A stretch of DNA of 64,000 nucleotides from Muscardinus avellanarius (GCA_963383645.1 OY726560.1:87950093-88014092), one strand, 5' to 3'. Counted from the first letter of the stretch, positions 36,162-47,575 are shown. Numbers and translations are program-made. Notes: generated by a model from the letters alone, not told the origin.

Positions 36162-37592
36162 GAAGATTTTTGACTTCCGGGAAGATGGCGACGGAGGAAA
36201 GCGGCACTTACAAGTCCCGCTAACAATTCAACTCTACTACCTCAAAACCAGCGCCTTTCAGAGCCAGAAAACACCACAGCAAAGAAATAAAAACGGTAAA
36301 TACAAGGGACAGAGAAAAAGGGCTGGAAAAACAAGACACCGGAAAAAAACCAGCCCGAAGTGCCGTGCCCGCGCAGGGCGGAGCGGCCGGAGCAGCCAGA
36401 GCCGAGGCGCGGAACGGCCGGAGCGGCCCGAGTGGCCAGACCCGCGGTACAGAGCAGCTGGAGTTGCGGTTCCGAGCAGCTGAGCAGAGCAGCCAGAGCA
36501 GCCGAGCGGAGCGGCCAGAACAGCCGGAGCAGTCAGAGCTGCAGCGCGGATTGGCTGGAGCGGCGGCGCGGAGTGGCCGGAGCCGCGGAATTGAGCGGCC
36601 GGAGCAGCCGGAGCGGAGTGGCCAGAACAGCCGGAGCAGCCAGAGCCGCGTCGCGGAACGGCCGGAGCGGCCGGAGTGGCCAGACCCACGGTGCAGAGCA
36701 GCCAGAGCCACGGTGCAGAGCGGCCGGAGCAGCCGGAGCGGCCAGAACCGTGGTGCGGAGCAGCCAGAGCCACGGCGCAGAGCGGCCGGAGCGGCGCGGC
36801 CTGTATCTCCCCTAGCAGCACCAGGCTCCAGAGAGGAGGGAGACTCAAAACAGAGCTCAAATCCAGAGAGGAGGTACTCTGGCCTCGCGGCCTAGGATGC
36901 AGAAGCAGCGTCTTACTGCTGGCGGCAGCGGCGAGTTCACCGGATGGCCCTAGACCAACCCACTCAACCAGCCACCAGGCGCCTGAGAGGAGGGGTGGAC
37001 AGCGAGCCGAGGTGAGAAGGTGCTGAACAGCTGGGCGGCAGTCAGCAGTTTTGTTGGTGCAGGGAACATCTAAAGCTCCCAAGGGCTGGGCACAGCACAA
37101 CTGGCAAGGACTCAGAGCAGAGTTCAAAACCAGAGAAGAAATACGCCGCATCACGGCCGAGGGCGTGGCAGTGGTGCCATATTGCCAGTGGCGGCAGCAG
37201 CGAATCCACCGAGTTCACTACAGCTCCATCAGCGCACTCAACAACCGTGAGTCAAATTGCGGCCCCTAGAGGAGAAATCCCAGTACTGCACTCCCAGGGA
37301 CTTGCGCATATAGTCTCCCTGGGTCGGAGATTTTAGCAGTGCAGCCCAGTGGGGGAGTGGCAGTGGCAGAGATATCATACCATAGTCACAACTCCCCACT
37401 GGAGAACGCCCAACTTGGCACCCCCCACGGTCTAAGCAGCCTTGATTGACTCCCTGGGTCTGAGACTTTGTGATACAACACAGTAAAGGAGTAGTGGTGA
37501 CTGAGATACCATAGACTAGAGATCCAGAGCATCTTAAGTGAACTCGTAGTGACTCAGGGAAGAACCCAGACAAGGCACAAACTTCCAAAATC
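36162..37592 (+). promoter_or_regulatory. L1 5' UTR / internal promoter
   Basis: It begins GAAGATTTTTGACTTCCGGG, followed at 36,181 by GAAGATGGCGAC, a YY1-type site placed as in human L1. A GC-rich minisatellite fills 36,360-36,810. The part beyond it (CAGCACCAGGCTCCAGAGAG onward) aligns with the shorter 5' UTR of the copy ending at 10,972. Promoter activity is inferred from L1 biology. Confidence 0.75.
36360..36810 (+). repeat. GC-rich minisatellite in L1 5' UTR
   Basis: Imperfect tandem units built on GAGCGGCCGGAGCAGCCAGA with variants (GTGGCCAGACC, GAGCCGCGG). Long open frames on both strands here (to 298 codons antisense) follow from the repeat composition. The related 5' UTR at 10.2-10.97 kb lacks this block. 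Confidence 0.9.
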
Positions 37593-38511
37593 ATGGGAAA
37601 GAGAAATAACAATGGAGCAGTGAATGCCAACAACACCACAACATCAGAATCTGATAACACAGAAACCCAAAGATCTCTAGAAGATCAAATTAGGAAAATA
37701 ACTTTAGAAATAATAGAGGACTTTCGAAAAGAATTTAGAGAGAGTCAAAAAGAGATAAAGGATGCAATTAATGAAGTAAAGGCCTCAATTCAAAGTATAA
37801 ACAACAGATTAGACCACATGGAGAATGGAATCTCGCTTCTTGAAGATAATCATTCTAAAAATGAACGCATAGTTTCTAATTTAGAAAAAAAAAACCTGAC
37901 AGCAGGAATCTGACATTGAAGAAATATGGGCCCATTTCAAGAGAGCTAACCTAAGAATAATTGGAATAGAGGAGGGAAAAGAAGGTGAAACCAAAGGGAT
38001 CAACAATCTCTTCAAGGAAGTAATAGCAGAAAATTTTCCAAACATAGAGCAAGAGGTCGATACACAGGTCCAGGAAACTTATAGAACTCCCTTTAGACAG
38101 GATCAGAGAAGAGGATCCCCACGCCACATAATTGTCAAAATGACTAATGTGGAAGCCAAGGAGAGAATCTTAAAGGCAACAAAAACAAAAGGCCATGTGA
38201 CATACAGAGGCAAACCAATTAGAATCACTCCAGACTTCCCAAACCAAGTTATGAAAACCAGAAGGGCTTGGAGTAACATATTCCAAACTCTGAAAGAAAA
38301 CAACTTCCAGCCAAAAATTTCCTACCCAGCAAAACTATTCATCAAATTAGATGGGGAAATAAGAAGCTTCCATGACAAACAGCAACTGAAGGAATTTATG
38401 TCTTCAAAACCAGCGCTAGAGAAAATACTCAAGGAGATTAACTGCAAAGAGGAAATGGGTAATTCACGCCAGAACCAAAGAAACAAGAATTCCCATCCAG
38501 CAGACAACTAA
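37593..38511 (+). pseudogene. L1 ORF1 (RNA-binding protein), frameshifted
   Basis: L1 ORF1p is a trimeric RNA-binding chaperone that coats L1 RNA in cis. The start MGKRNNNGAVNANN at 37,593 gives a polar N-terminus, then a coiled coil (EIIEDFRKEFRESQKEIKDA). The frame breaks near an A10 run (37,885-37,894), ending at TGA 37,911-37,913. Homology resumes in another frame (EEIWAHFKRANLRIIGIEEG, the start of the RRM domain) and runs through RKPIRIT-type sequence GKPIRITPDFPNQVM to the stop at 38,509-38,511. The break at a homopolymer could be replication slippage or a sequencing error. As read, it encodes only the N-terminal third. Confidence 0.93.
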
Positions 38512-38556
38512 GCAAAGAAGAATAAACAGTATCTCAAACAGAAATAAGATCTTAAC

Positions 38557-41500
38557 ATGTTGGGAATTAAAAATTATCTCTCTATAATCACACTGAATGT
38601 AAACGGCCTCAACTCCCCAATAAAAAGACATAAAGTGGCAAAATGGATTAAAAACCAGAATCCATCCATCTGCTGCTTACAAGAAACACACCTCACAAGT
38701 AAAGATAGGAACAAACTCAAGGTAAAGGGCTGGAGCAAGGTAATCCATGCTAATGGTACTCGAAGACAAGCAGGAGTAGCAACTATGATATCAGACAAGT
38801 TAGACTTCAAACCCAAACTTATTAGAAGAGACAAAGAAGGTCACATTTTACTGGTAAAAGGAATAGTCCAGCAAGAGGAAATAACAATAATCAACATCTA
38901 TGCCCCAAACATAGGGGCAGCTACTTTCATAAATCAAACTCTTTGTGACATGAAGTCACACATAAATCCCAACACAATAATACTGGGAGACTTCAACACA
39001 CCTCTCACAATACTAGACCGATCTTCCAGACGACAAAGGGTCAGTAAAGATGTCTCAGAACTAAAGAACACCATTAACCAAATGGACCTTTTGGACACAT
39101 ATAGAATATTTCACCCAACTACAGCAGAGTTTACATTTTTCTCAGCTGCTCATGGAACCTTCTCCAAAATAGATCACATCCTGGGACACAAAATGAGCAC
39201 TAGCAAATTTAAAAAATGTTACATACTTCCCTGTGTCATTTCAGACCATAATGGAATGAAACTAGAAATCAACTATAAGAAGACCCAGAGAAACAACATA
39301 AACATGTGGAGACTGAACACCACACTTCTGAATGAAGAATGGGTCATAGAAGATGTAAGAGGTGAAATCAAGAAATTTCTAGAAACAAACGAAAATAAAG
39401 AAACAACATATCAAAACCTCTGGGACACTTTGAAGGCAGTATTAAGAGGAAAATTTATAGCATTGAGTGCTCACATAAGAAAAACAGAAAATCTTCAAAT
39501 AAATAGCCTTATGACACACCTCAAAGCCCTTGAAAAACAGGAACAATTGAACCCCAAAGCCAGCAGAAGACGGGAAATTATTAAAATTAGAGCAGAAATT
39601 AACGAAATAGAGAATAAAAAAACAATACAGAAAATCAACAAAACCAAAAGCTGGTTTCTTGAAAAAATTAACAAGATTGATAAACCACTAGCCAACCTAA
39701 CTAAAAAAAAGAGAGAATCAACCCAAATTATGAAGATAAGGGATGAAAAAGGAGACATTACTACTGACAGCGTAGAAATCCAGAGGATTATCAGAAACTA
39801 CTTTGAAAAACTATACTCCAACAAAATGGAAAATCTGGAGGAAATCGACAACTTCCTAGATAAATACAACCTTCCTAAACTGAGTCAAGAAGATATAGAA
39901 CACTTAAACCAACCAATAACAATCAAAGAGATTGAAATAGCAATAAAGAGCTTACCATCAAAGAAAAGCCCAGGACCAGATGGTTTCCCAAGTGAATTCT
40001 ATAAAACCTTTATAGGAGAAATAATCCCAATACTACTCAAACTATTTCGGGAAATAGAAAAAACCGGGACTCTCCCAAATACATTCTATGAAGCCAACAT
40101 TACACTGATACCCAAACCGAATAAAGACAGTTCAAGGAAGGAAAACTACAGGCCTATATCTCTGATGAACTTGGATGCAAAACTATTAAACAAAATACTA
40201 GCAACACGCATTCAAAACCACATCAAGAAAATCATTCACCATGACCAGGTAGGGTTCATCCCAGGGATGCAAGGCTGGTTCAATATACGAAAATCAATCC
40301 ATGTAATTCATCATATAAACAGAATCAAAGACAAAAACCATATGATCATCTCAATAGATGCTGAAAAAGCATTCGATAAAATTCAACATCCATTTATGAT
40401 AAAAACACTGCAGAGAATTGGAATAGAAGGAACATATCTCAACATTATTAAGGCAATCTACAATAAGCCCACTGCCAACATCATATTAAATGGGGAAAAA
40501 CTTCAAGAATTTCCCCTAAAAACTGGAATGAGACAAGGATGTCCACTATCACCACTTCTCTTCAATATAGTACTAGAGACTCTAGCCAGAGCAATAAGGC
40601 AAGAAAAGGAAATCAAAGGAGTACAAATAGGAAAAGAAGAACTTAAGCTTTCACTATTTGCAGATGACATGATACTATATTTAGAAAACCCAACAAACTC
40701 AACCAAAAGGCTTATAGAACTGATCAACAAATTCAGCAAGGTATCTGGATACAAAATCAATCTTAAAAAATCAGAAGCTTTCCTGTACACCAACCATAAA
40801 TCCACTGAAAAAGAAATTCAGAAAACACTTCCACTCAGGATCTCCCACAAAAAAATAAAATACCTAGGAATAAACTTGACCAAGGAAGTAAAAGATCTCT
40901 ACAAAGAAAATTATAAAACACTGAAAAAAGAAATCGAAGAAGATCTTAGAAGATGGAAAGACCTTCCATGTTCATGGATTGGCAGAATTAATATCATTAA
41001 AATGGCCATCCTCCCAAAAGTGATCTACAGATTTAATGCAATGCCCATTAAACTACCAAGATCATTCCTCACAGACATAGAAAAATCAGTCCTTAAATTT
41101 ATCTGGAATAACAAAAAGCCCAGAATAGCCAAGGTAGTTCTCAGCAACAAAAACCACGCAGGAGGAATCACAATACCTGACTTTAAACTATACTACAAAG
41201 CCATTGTAATAAAAACAGCATGGTACTGGCAAAAGAACAGATATATAGACCAATGGAGCAGAATATAAGACCCAGAAACAAGCCCACACACTTTCAGCCA
41301 ATTGATTTTTGACAAAGGGGCCAAAAACATACACTGGAAAAAAGATAGCCTCTTCAACAAATGGTGTTGGCAAAACTGGTTAACCATATGCAGAAAATTG
41401 GATGTTAATCCCACTTTTTCACCCTGTACAAAAGTCAACTCACGATGGATCAAAGACTTGGAAATTAAACCAGAGACCTTGAAGCTCCTTGAAGAGGGCA

Positions 41501-42387
41501 TAGGTCCAACACTACAACACATAGGCACAGACAAACATTTCCTCAACAAGACCCCAAAGGCACAACAAATTAAAAGGAGAATCAATACATGGGATTGCAT
41601 GAAACTGAAGAGCTTCTGTTCAGCAAAGGAAACTGTCAAGAATCTCAATCGAGAGCCAACAGAATGGGAGAAGATTTTTGCCACCTACACCACTGATAGA
41701 GGACTAATATCTAGAATATACAGAGAACTCAAGAAACTCAACACTAAGAAAACAAAGCATCCAATAACAAAATGGGCAAATGAACTAAATAGACACTTCA
41801 CAAAAGAAGAAATTCAAATGGCCAATAAATGCATGAAAAAATGCTCAACATCACTGGCAATCAGAGAGATGCAAATCAAAACTACCCTGAGATTTCACCT
41901 AACTCCAACTAGAATGGCTATCATTCAAAACACAAACAACAACAGATGCTGGCGAGGATGTGGAGAAGTGGGAACTCTAAGACACTGTTGGTGGGATTGC
42001 AAATTAGTGCAACCACTTTGGAAAACAGTATGGAGAATCCTCAGAAGAATGGGAACAAATCTTCCATTTGATCCAGCAATACCACTGTTGGGTATCTACC
42101 CAAAAGAAAAGAAACCAGACTACCAAACTAATGCATGTGTATCTATGTTCATAGCTGCACAATTCACCATAGCCAAACTATGGAACCAGCCAAGATGTCC
42201 ATCAACAGATGAATGGATTACAAAACTGTGGGATATGTACACAATGGAATTTTACTCAGCCATCAAAAAAAACTCAATTACATCATTTTCAGGGAAATGG
42301 ATGGAACTGAAGGACATTATGCTAAGTGAGATTAGTCAGGCACAAAAAATAAGAAATCAGATGCTTTCCCTAATATGTGAGAGTTAG
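38557..42387 (+). pseudogene. L1 ORF2 (endonuclease-reverse transcriptase) with one stop
   Basis: ORF2p nicks target DNA and primes reverse transcription there; it also mobilises SINEs and cellular RNAs. The reading frame is 1,276 codons long, interrupted once by TAA at 41,266-41,268 after codon 903. Domain order: an APE-like endonuclease in the first ~240 residues ([40 protein letters not shown]); a central spacer; reverse transcriptase with [33 protein letters not shown] and the catalytic FADD ([12 protein letters not shown], near residue 705); then, beyond the stop, the C-terminal Cys-rich segment [18 protein letters not shown]. The endonuclease and RT motifs look intact upstream of the stop, so the copy was probably disabled recently. 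Confidence 0.96.
41266..41268 (+). other. Single in-frame stop in L1 ORF2
   Basis: TAA follows QWSRI at codon 904. The frame downstream is unchanged to the normal end at 42,387. Confidence 0.95.
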
Positions 42388-42399
42388 GGAGAAATGGGT

Positions 42400-43340
42400 C
42401 ATAGGAGGAACTCTTGGAAGAGGATCAGTAACTTTTAACTCTGTTTACATTGTCTTTGGATATACAATATTTTTTTTTATTTTTTAGGGAGTTTATTTAC
42501 TCTTTTGTTGCCTGTGCCATTGAAATCATATCCAAGAAATCACTTCCAATTTCAATGTTGTGAGGTTTTATGACCCAGATTTTCTTCTAAAAGCTTATAG
42601 TATTAAGATTTATATTTAGGTCTTTTATCTATTTTGAGTTAATATTTGTATATGTGTTAGGTAAGGGTCCAATTTTATTCTTTTTCATGTATTATTATTT
42701 TTCAACAATATTTAGTTAAAAGACTAGTATTTCCTCCACCAAAAGTTCATGGAAACCTTGTCAAAAATAACTTGACAATGTATGGAAGAATTTATCTCTA
42801 GGCTTTTATTTAGCTCCAATGGTTTATATATCTGCCTTTAGAACAGTACTACACTGTTTCAATTATTGTAGCTTTATATGGTTTGAAATCAGAAAATATA
42901 CATCTTCTAGCTTTGTTCTTCTTTGAGACTGTTTTGGGTATCTAGAGTCCATATTACATATCAGGATAGATTTTTTTCTGAAAAATAAATAAATAAATGT
43001 ATGATAGTTTCACCTAAAAAAAAAAAAAGAAAAAAATATTCTCTGGTAAGAAAGAAAGCAAAAAGAAATATTGAAATGTTATCTTTAAGTCATCAAAAGT
43101 TTGGTACCAAACAAATGAAACTGTTATGTGAGATTATCAATGTTAATATTGTATAAATTGCTATAATACTAGATGTCAACCAGTAAGCCAAGCATGGGAA
43201 GGAGGGATGGGGAGGGAATGGGGTGGGGATCGGGTAGGGACTAACTGGGCGAGATGTGCATGTATGTCTACAAAAGTATTTTCTTTATACCACTATGATG
43301 TATGAATACATTGCACCAATAAAAAATAAATTAAAAAAAA
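42400..43340 (+). mobile_element. Chimeric L1 3' UTR with antisense old-L1 block
   Basis: After CATAGGAGGAACTCTTGG the sequence leaves the ordinary 3' UTR (as at 4.1-4.2 kb). It enters about 560 bases that read as antisense ORF2 of an older L1 (TTTATCTATTTTGAGTTAAT, GGTAAGGGTCCAATTTTATT, AACCTTGTCAAAAATAACTT). A short module (GGGTATCTAGAGTCCATATT ... CTCTGGTAAGAAAGAAAG) follows. It then rejoins the normal 3' end at GATGTCAACCAGTAAGCCAA. Confidence 0.88.
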
Positions 43341-43354
43341 TAAAGATATACTAA
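43341..43354. repeat. Right target-site duplication of full-length L1
   Basis: TAAAGATATACTAA, identical to 36,148-36,161. Confidence 0.97.
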
Positions 43355-44129
43355 TGTGCCATATATGATGCCTTCTACATGCTGTTCAATGAGCACATGT
43401 GGACATTATATTAGTATTATAACATTATTAATAATTGAGTACCAGAAGTTACTTTGTTTTAGAAGTCAGGCCATGTATAGCTATAAAACTAGGAACTCAC
43501 TAACATTAAATTTCCCATTACAGTCATCTATAATTGGTTCTATATTTTGCTTTAACTGGAACTGACTGCAAATGCAATAACTCTAGTTTTCAGAAGTCAT
43601 ATAATTTTGCTCACTACTAAATAACCAAAAGTTTTCAAGCATTGTCCATTAAGCTATGTCATTAATCTAAAACTTCTTTACCAAAACACGGAATGATTGG
43701 CTAAGCTCTTCATATTTCTTCAATAGTTACAAAAGGATGTCTTAATCAAATCTCTGTGGATTCATTTATTATTTGTTTGATTTAAAGTAAGAGTTTATTT
43801 GAAGGAAGGAGAGGTTGAATTCCACATATTGAATATGTATCGCTTCTGTATCAATCCCATGTCGAGAAAAGGATAGAACTGGAAATCCTGTCTATAGAAA
43901 GAACCTTTAAAGGCTATCTTAAAGAAATGAGGAGGAGTGTCGTGCTACACTTGATAATATTCTTTCATCTTCCAGAATAGAGTCCATGAAAATATTAAAG
44001 GCCCACATCTAGTCATTGAACAATAATTTTCATGCCAAGATTTAGTGTGAATGACTCATTAAATCTTTGTTTGTTCTGTTCTGACAATAAACTTGAGATC
44101 AAAGAACCTCCATTACAAATCTTCCTTCC
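43355..44129. other. Unique intergenic sequence
   Basis: No gene or repeat recognised. Confidence 0.5.
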
Positions 44130-44137
44130 TCCCTCCC

Positions 44138-44193
<56 letters not shown>

Positions 44194-44397
44194 TACTTCT
44201 TTCTTTCTTTCTTTCTTTATTTCTTTCTTTTTCTTTTTCTATTGAACCCAGGCAATTCTACCTCCAAGCTACACCCCCAACCCTTTCTATTTGAAAATAA
44301 ATTTTCACTGTTTCTGAGTCTGTTCTCAAACCTACAATCCTCCTGTCTCAGCCTCCCAAGTTCTGGGATTAAAGTATGCACCACCATGCCTGGCTTG
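44130..44397 (-). mobile_element. (CTTT)n microsatellite in tail of B1-dID SINE
   Basis: About 100 bases of CTTT repeats (44,130-44,240) precede ATTGAACCCAGGCAATTCTA and the antisense B1 half ending CATGCCTGGC. The tetranucleotide tract occupies the SINE tail position. Confidence 0.88.
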
Positions 44398-44699
44398 GAA
44401 CAGTTTTTTTTAAAACTGAGTGACAAGAATGGCAGCAAAACAGAAAACAGGCGGAATTCACCAGGAGTCAAATTGGCTTTTCTCTCCACTGCTCTCTTTG
44501 GCTTTATAACAACCTCTCTTTTATTATAAAGAGAGTCTAGTTAGTACCTTATGAAACATAGCATAAATGACTTATCTATTATTCCCAGATGCTTCTTGAA
44601 AGCAGATACAGACTAAGATGGAAAATATGGATAAAAATGATTTGAAATGGTCTATATAAGAATTATTTTACTGAGTAACTTTTAATATCAATTTATACA

Positions 44700-44912
44700 A
44701 ATGGGTCTCAACTTGTATCTGTACAATAGCAACTGTTATTTGACAATGTCTGGAGATATTTTTGATTGTAATAATTCAGGATAAGGGATACTATTGATCT
44801 TCAGTAGGTAGAGGCCAAGATATTATGAAACATCCTATAATGTACAGGACAACCCCCAACAAAGAATTGTCTGGCAAAGAATGTCAATAGTGCTGAGACT
44901 GATCAAACTCTG
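44700..44912 (+). mobile_element. MER5A-type hAT (Charlie) DNA transposon remnant
   Basis: GACAATGTCTGGAGATATTT, AGGTAGAGGCCAAGATATTA, AAACATCCTATAATGTACAG and GACAACCCCCAACAAAGAAT follow the MER5A consensus order closely. It is a non-autonomous ancient element. Confidence 0.85.
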
Positions 44913-45336
44913 ACTTCAATAAATGAATATATTAGCTGCAATTGTTTAAACAATTTAGCCATCAGTGGACATGGCTATATCTCATGGATATTTTAAAAGG
45001 ATATTTTTGTGTGTGAAGGAAATGAAATTAGGTTATTTCTAAAACCTATTGAACTGTCTGCTTCCTGTTATTTTATTTTCCTGGAAACTGCCATCCAGAA
45101 GCCCAAGGAATTTGTGAGAACTAGTGAATATTAAGGCTAGCACCAAGCAGAGCATGCTTAGATGGCCTGTTGCATTGGTGAGAGGACTGCCGCTGCCTCC
45201 TGCCATATGAATGTACAGTAACGTCTGAGGGTCAGGTAGGGCAAAGGAAAGTATGGCATACAGCTCTTCAAAAAATTTTTATTAATAAAGTTTAGTATTT
45301 TATTTGTGATATTTATATATTAAAACAGGGATGTTT
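44913..45336. other. Unique intergenic sequence
   Basis: No gene or repeat recognised. It ends at the target site of the composite retroposon. Confidence 0.5.
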
Positions 45337-45347
45337 AATAATTTTTT

Positions 45348-45500
45348 ATTATTATTTTTTAAATTGGTGCATTGTAGTCATATATCAATCACATTGGAGT
45401 ACAAGACTTGAGAGGATATACAAGCACACATCATCCAATTAGCCCTCCTCCAGCCCCCATCCCATTCCCTCCCCCTCCCTCCATCCCACGCTTCTTTGGT
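45348..45500 (-). mobile_element. L1-like 3' end of the composite
   Basis: AAATTGGTGCATTGTAGTCA ... CATCATCCAATTAGCCCTCC ... CCCCCATCCCATTCCCTCCC on the plus strand parallels the antisense L1 3' end at 9.38-9.50 kb, with clear divergence. It probably supplies the signal recognised by the L1 machinery. Confidence 0.75.
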
Positions 45501-45799
45501 GATTTACTTTGATACATTTGTTTATGTACCTCCTGCATTTTAAAGAGGCTCCGTCCTCCAGTATTACATACCCTCTGATTGGTCACATTAGTTGCTTCAC
45601 TATAGGGCCCTTTCTATAGCTCAATCTCTTCCTGTTGCCCTTTTCCTCCTAGTTATTGCTGATTAAGAGAAGCGTCTGATTTATATTTTCTGCGATATTT
45701 CTCTGTGCATGCTGCGTTGCAAGTACCGATCCCACTCTTGATGGTCCCAGTAGTGGCCTGGCTACTCAGTGGACTGATCCAGACCTCGCTGGCTCAAGC

Positions 45800-46870
45800 A
45801 GCGGCATTGCCTCATGGGAGGCTCCAGTTCTGGTCTCACTAGCCCCTGAACCGGTCTAACCTCTAAGCTGGCTTTGGTCCCGGCCTTGGAGGCCGCAGGA
45901 GTGAACTTGCCTCACGCCAGGCTTCGATGCTGGCCATTGGCCCCTGCACCGGCCTAACCCCTTGGCAGGATTCCATTCCTGGCCTCGGAGGCCCCAGCAC
46001 CGGCCTAGCCTCACGGCAGGCTCCAATGCCAGCCTCGTTGGCCCCAGCACTGGCCTAACCCCTCGGCAGGTTCCGTTCCCGGCCTAGGAGGCCTCAGCAC
46101 TGGCCATGTCTCACGGCAGGCTCCGATGCCGGCCTCGCTGGCCCCAGCACCGGTCTAGCCCTTCAGCAGGTTGTTATCCTGGCCTCGGAGGCCCCAGCAC
46201 CGGCCATGCCTCACGGCAGGCTCCGATGCCGGCCTCGCTGGCCCCAGCACCGGCCTAACCCTCAGCAGGCTCTTATCCCGGCCTCGGAAGCCCCTGTACC
46301 GGCCTTGCCTCATGGCCAGCTCCAATGCCAGCCTCAGTGGCCCAGCACCGGCCTAACCCCTCGGCAGGCTCTTATCCTGACCTCGGAGGCCCCAGTACTG
46401 GCCTTGCCTCATGGCAGGCTCTGATGCCGGCCTCGCTGGCCCCAGCACTGGCCTAACCCCTCAGCAGGCTCCGGTCCCATCCTCAGAGGCCCCAGCACCG
46501 GCCTTGCCTCACGGCAGGCTCTCATGCCAGCCTCACTGACCCCAGCACCGGCCTAACCCCTCGGCAGGCTCTTATCCTGACCTTGGAGGCCCCAGTACCG
46601 GCCTTGCCTCACGGCAGGCTCCGATGCCAGCCTTGCTGGCCCCAGCACCGGCCTAACCCCTCAGCAGGTTCCGGACCCGACTTCGGAGGCCCCAGCACAA
46701 GCCTTGCCTCATGGCAGGCTCCAATGCCGGCCTCGCTGGCCCCAGCATCAGTCAAACCCCTCGGCAGGTTCCAATCCCGGCCACGGAGGCCTCAGTAGTG
46801 GCCTTGCCTCACAGCAAGCTCCAATGTCGGCCACTGGCCCGTTGCCCGCTAACCCCTCAGCAGGTTCCGA
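45800..46870 (-). repeat. VNTR of ~50-bp units in alternating two-type array
   Basis: The marker GGCAGGCTC/GGCAGGTTC recurs every 49-51 bases (near 45963, 46015, 46064, 46115, 46165, 46215, 46264 and on to 46859). Two unit types alternate: one with CTCACGGCAGGCTCCGATGC and GGCCTCGCTGGCCCC, the other with AACCCCTCGGCAGGCTC and GACCTCGGAGGCCCC. This gives a ~100-bp higher-order period. Reading frames across it are by-products of the repeat length. Confidence 0.95.
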
Positions 46871-47361
46871 TCACTGTCTCTGTGGTTATTATTTCAAAGG
46901 TTCCAGGTGTAATGTATCAGATCTCTGCCTCCCCTGAGTATTGGCCACTGGCATTGCCACTGCCTCCACCATTTCAAATCCTTCCCAGGCTCTTTTTCCA
47001 CTCTGAATGTTGTTCAGTGTTCCTAAGCATGCGTGATGGTAGCATTCGACATTTGGTGTAATTTCTCCAAAAAAATAAAGTTGGTAGGATCCGGTTTCTG
47101 CTTCTCCTGAATACAAGTCTCCACCACCATCGCGGAGAACTCTTTCAACACCGCATTTCTCCTTGGTCTCCGCTAAACTCTCTCCTTACAGGTGATGTCT
47201 GAGATTCTTAACAATATAGAGACATAGCAGTCCTCTTTCACGGCGAATTTTTCCATAAGTTCTAGTGCATTTAGATAAGTTTTGTCTGCATCTCCAGTGT
47301 CCTGGCATCCATAATGGCTTTCTTACCTCCTCTCCAATATTTTTCTTTATCTTTTTCTGTT

Positions 47362-47575
47362 CTGGGCCCGGTTTCTCCAGGGGTCTGGCGTGCTACTCGC
47401 AGTTCGGCCCGGGGCCCAGAGTCCCGCGACCCGGGCCCCATCTGGCATGCCCCGCACGTGACCTCTGCCCACAACCCAGCGTCTTACTGGGCCCGGTTTC
47501 TCCAGGGGTCTGGCGTGCTACGCGCTGTTTGGCCCAGGGCCCAGGGTCCCGTGACCCGGGCCCCGGCTGGTGTGC
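47362..47575 (-). repeat. 125-bp GC-rich tandem unit, 1.7 copies
   Basis: TGGGCCCGGTTTCTCCAGGG starts at 47,363 and again at 47,488. GACCCGGGCCCC recurs at 47,428 and 47,553. The head of the composite therefore begins with monomers, reminiscent of rodent L1 promoters. Confidence 0.92.

Larger units (their letters stand above)
36162..43340 (+). mobile_element. Full-length L1 retrotransposon
   Basis: About 7.18 kb, bounded by a perfect 14-bp duplication (TAAAGATATACTAA). Order: a 1.43-kb 5' UTR with a GC-rich minisatellite; ORF1 with one frameshift; a 45-bp spacer; ORF2 with one in-frame stop; a chimeric 3' UTR; GCACCAATAAAA and an A-rich tail. The perfect duplication and only two visible coding lesions indicate a recent insertion. 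Because the whole 5'-to-3' unit lies inside one duplication, the chimeric 3' end was part of the transposed RNA and is not a later rearrangement. Confidence 0.96.

Noticed and set aside
36258..37154. 298-codon minus-strand frame as a protein-coding gene
   Set aside because: It lies in the L1 5' UTR over a GC-rich minisatellite that lacks stops on both strands. The composition is repeat-driven and no domain is visible.
44032..44529. 165-codon frame rich in Phe/Leu/Ser as a membrane protein
   Set aside because: The hydrophobic run is a translation of the (CTTT)n microsatellite next to a SINE.
45800..46870. CRISPR-like array
   Set aside because: This is mammalian DNA, units are contiguous without unique spacers, and the period is that of a VNTR.
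46171..47061. Several overlapping frames of 60-116 codons as a proline/alanine-rich protein
   Set aside because: They are readings through the ~50-bp VNTR in different frames. The repeat length, not selection, keeps them open.
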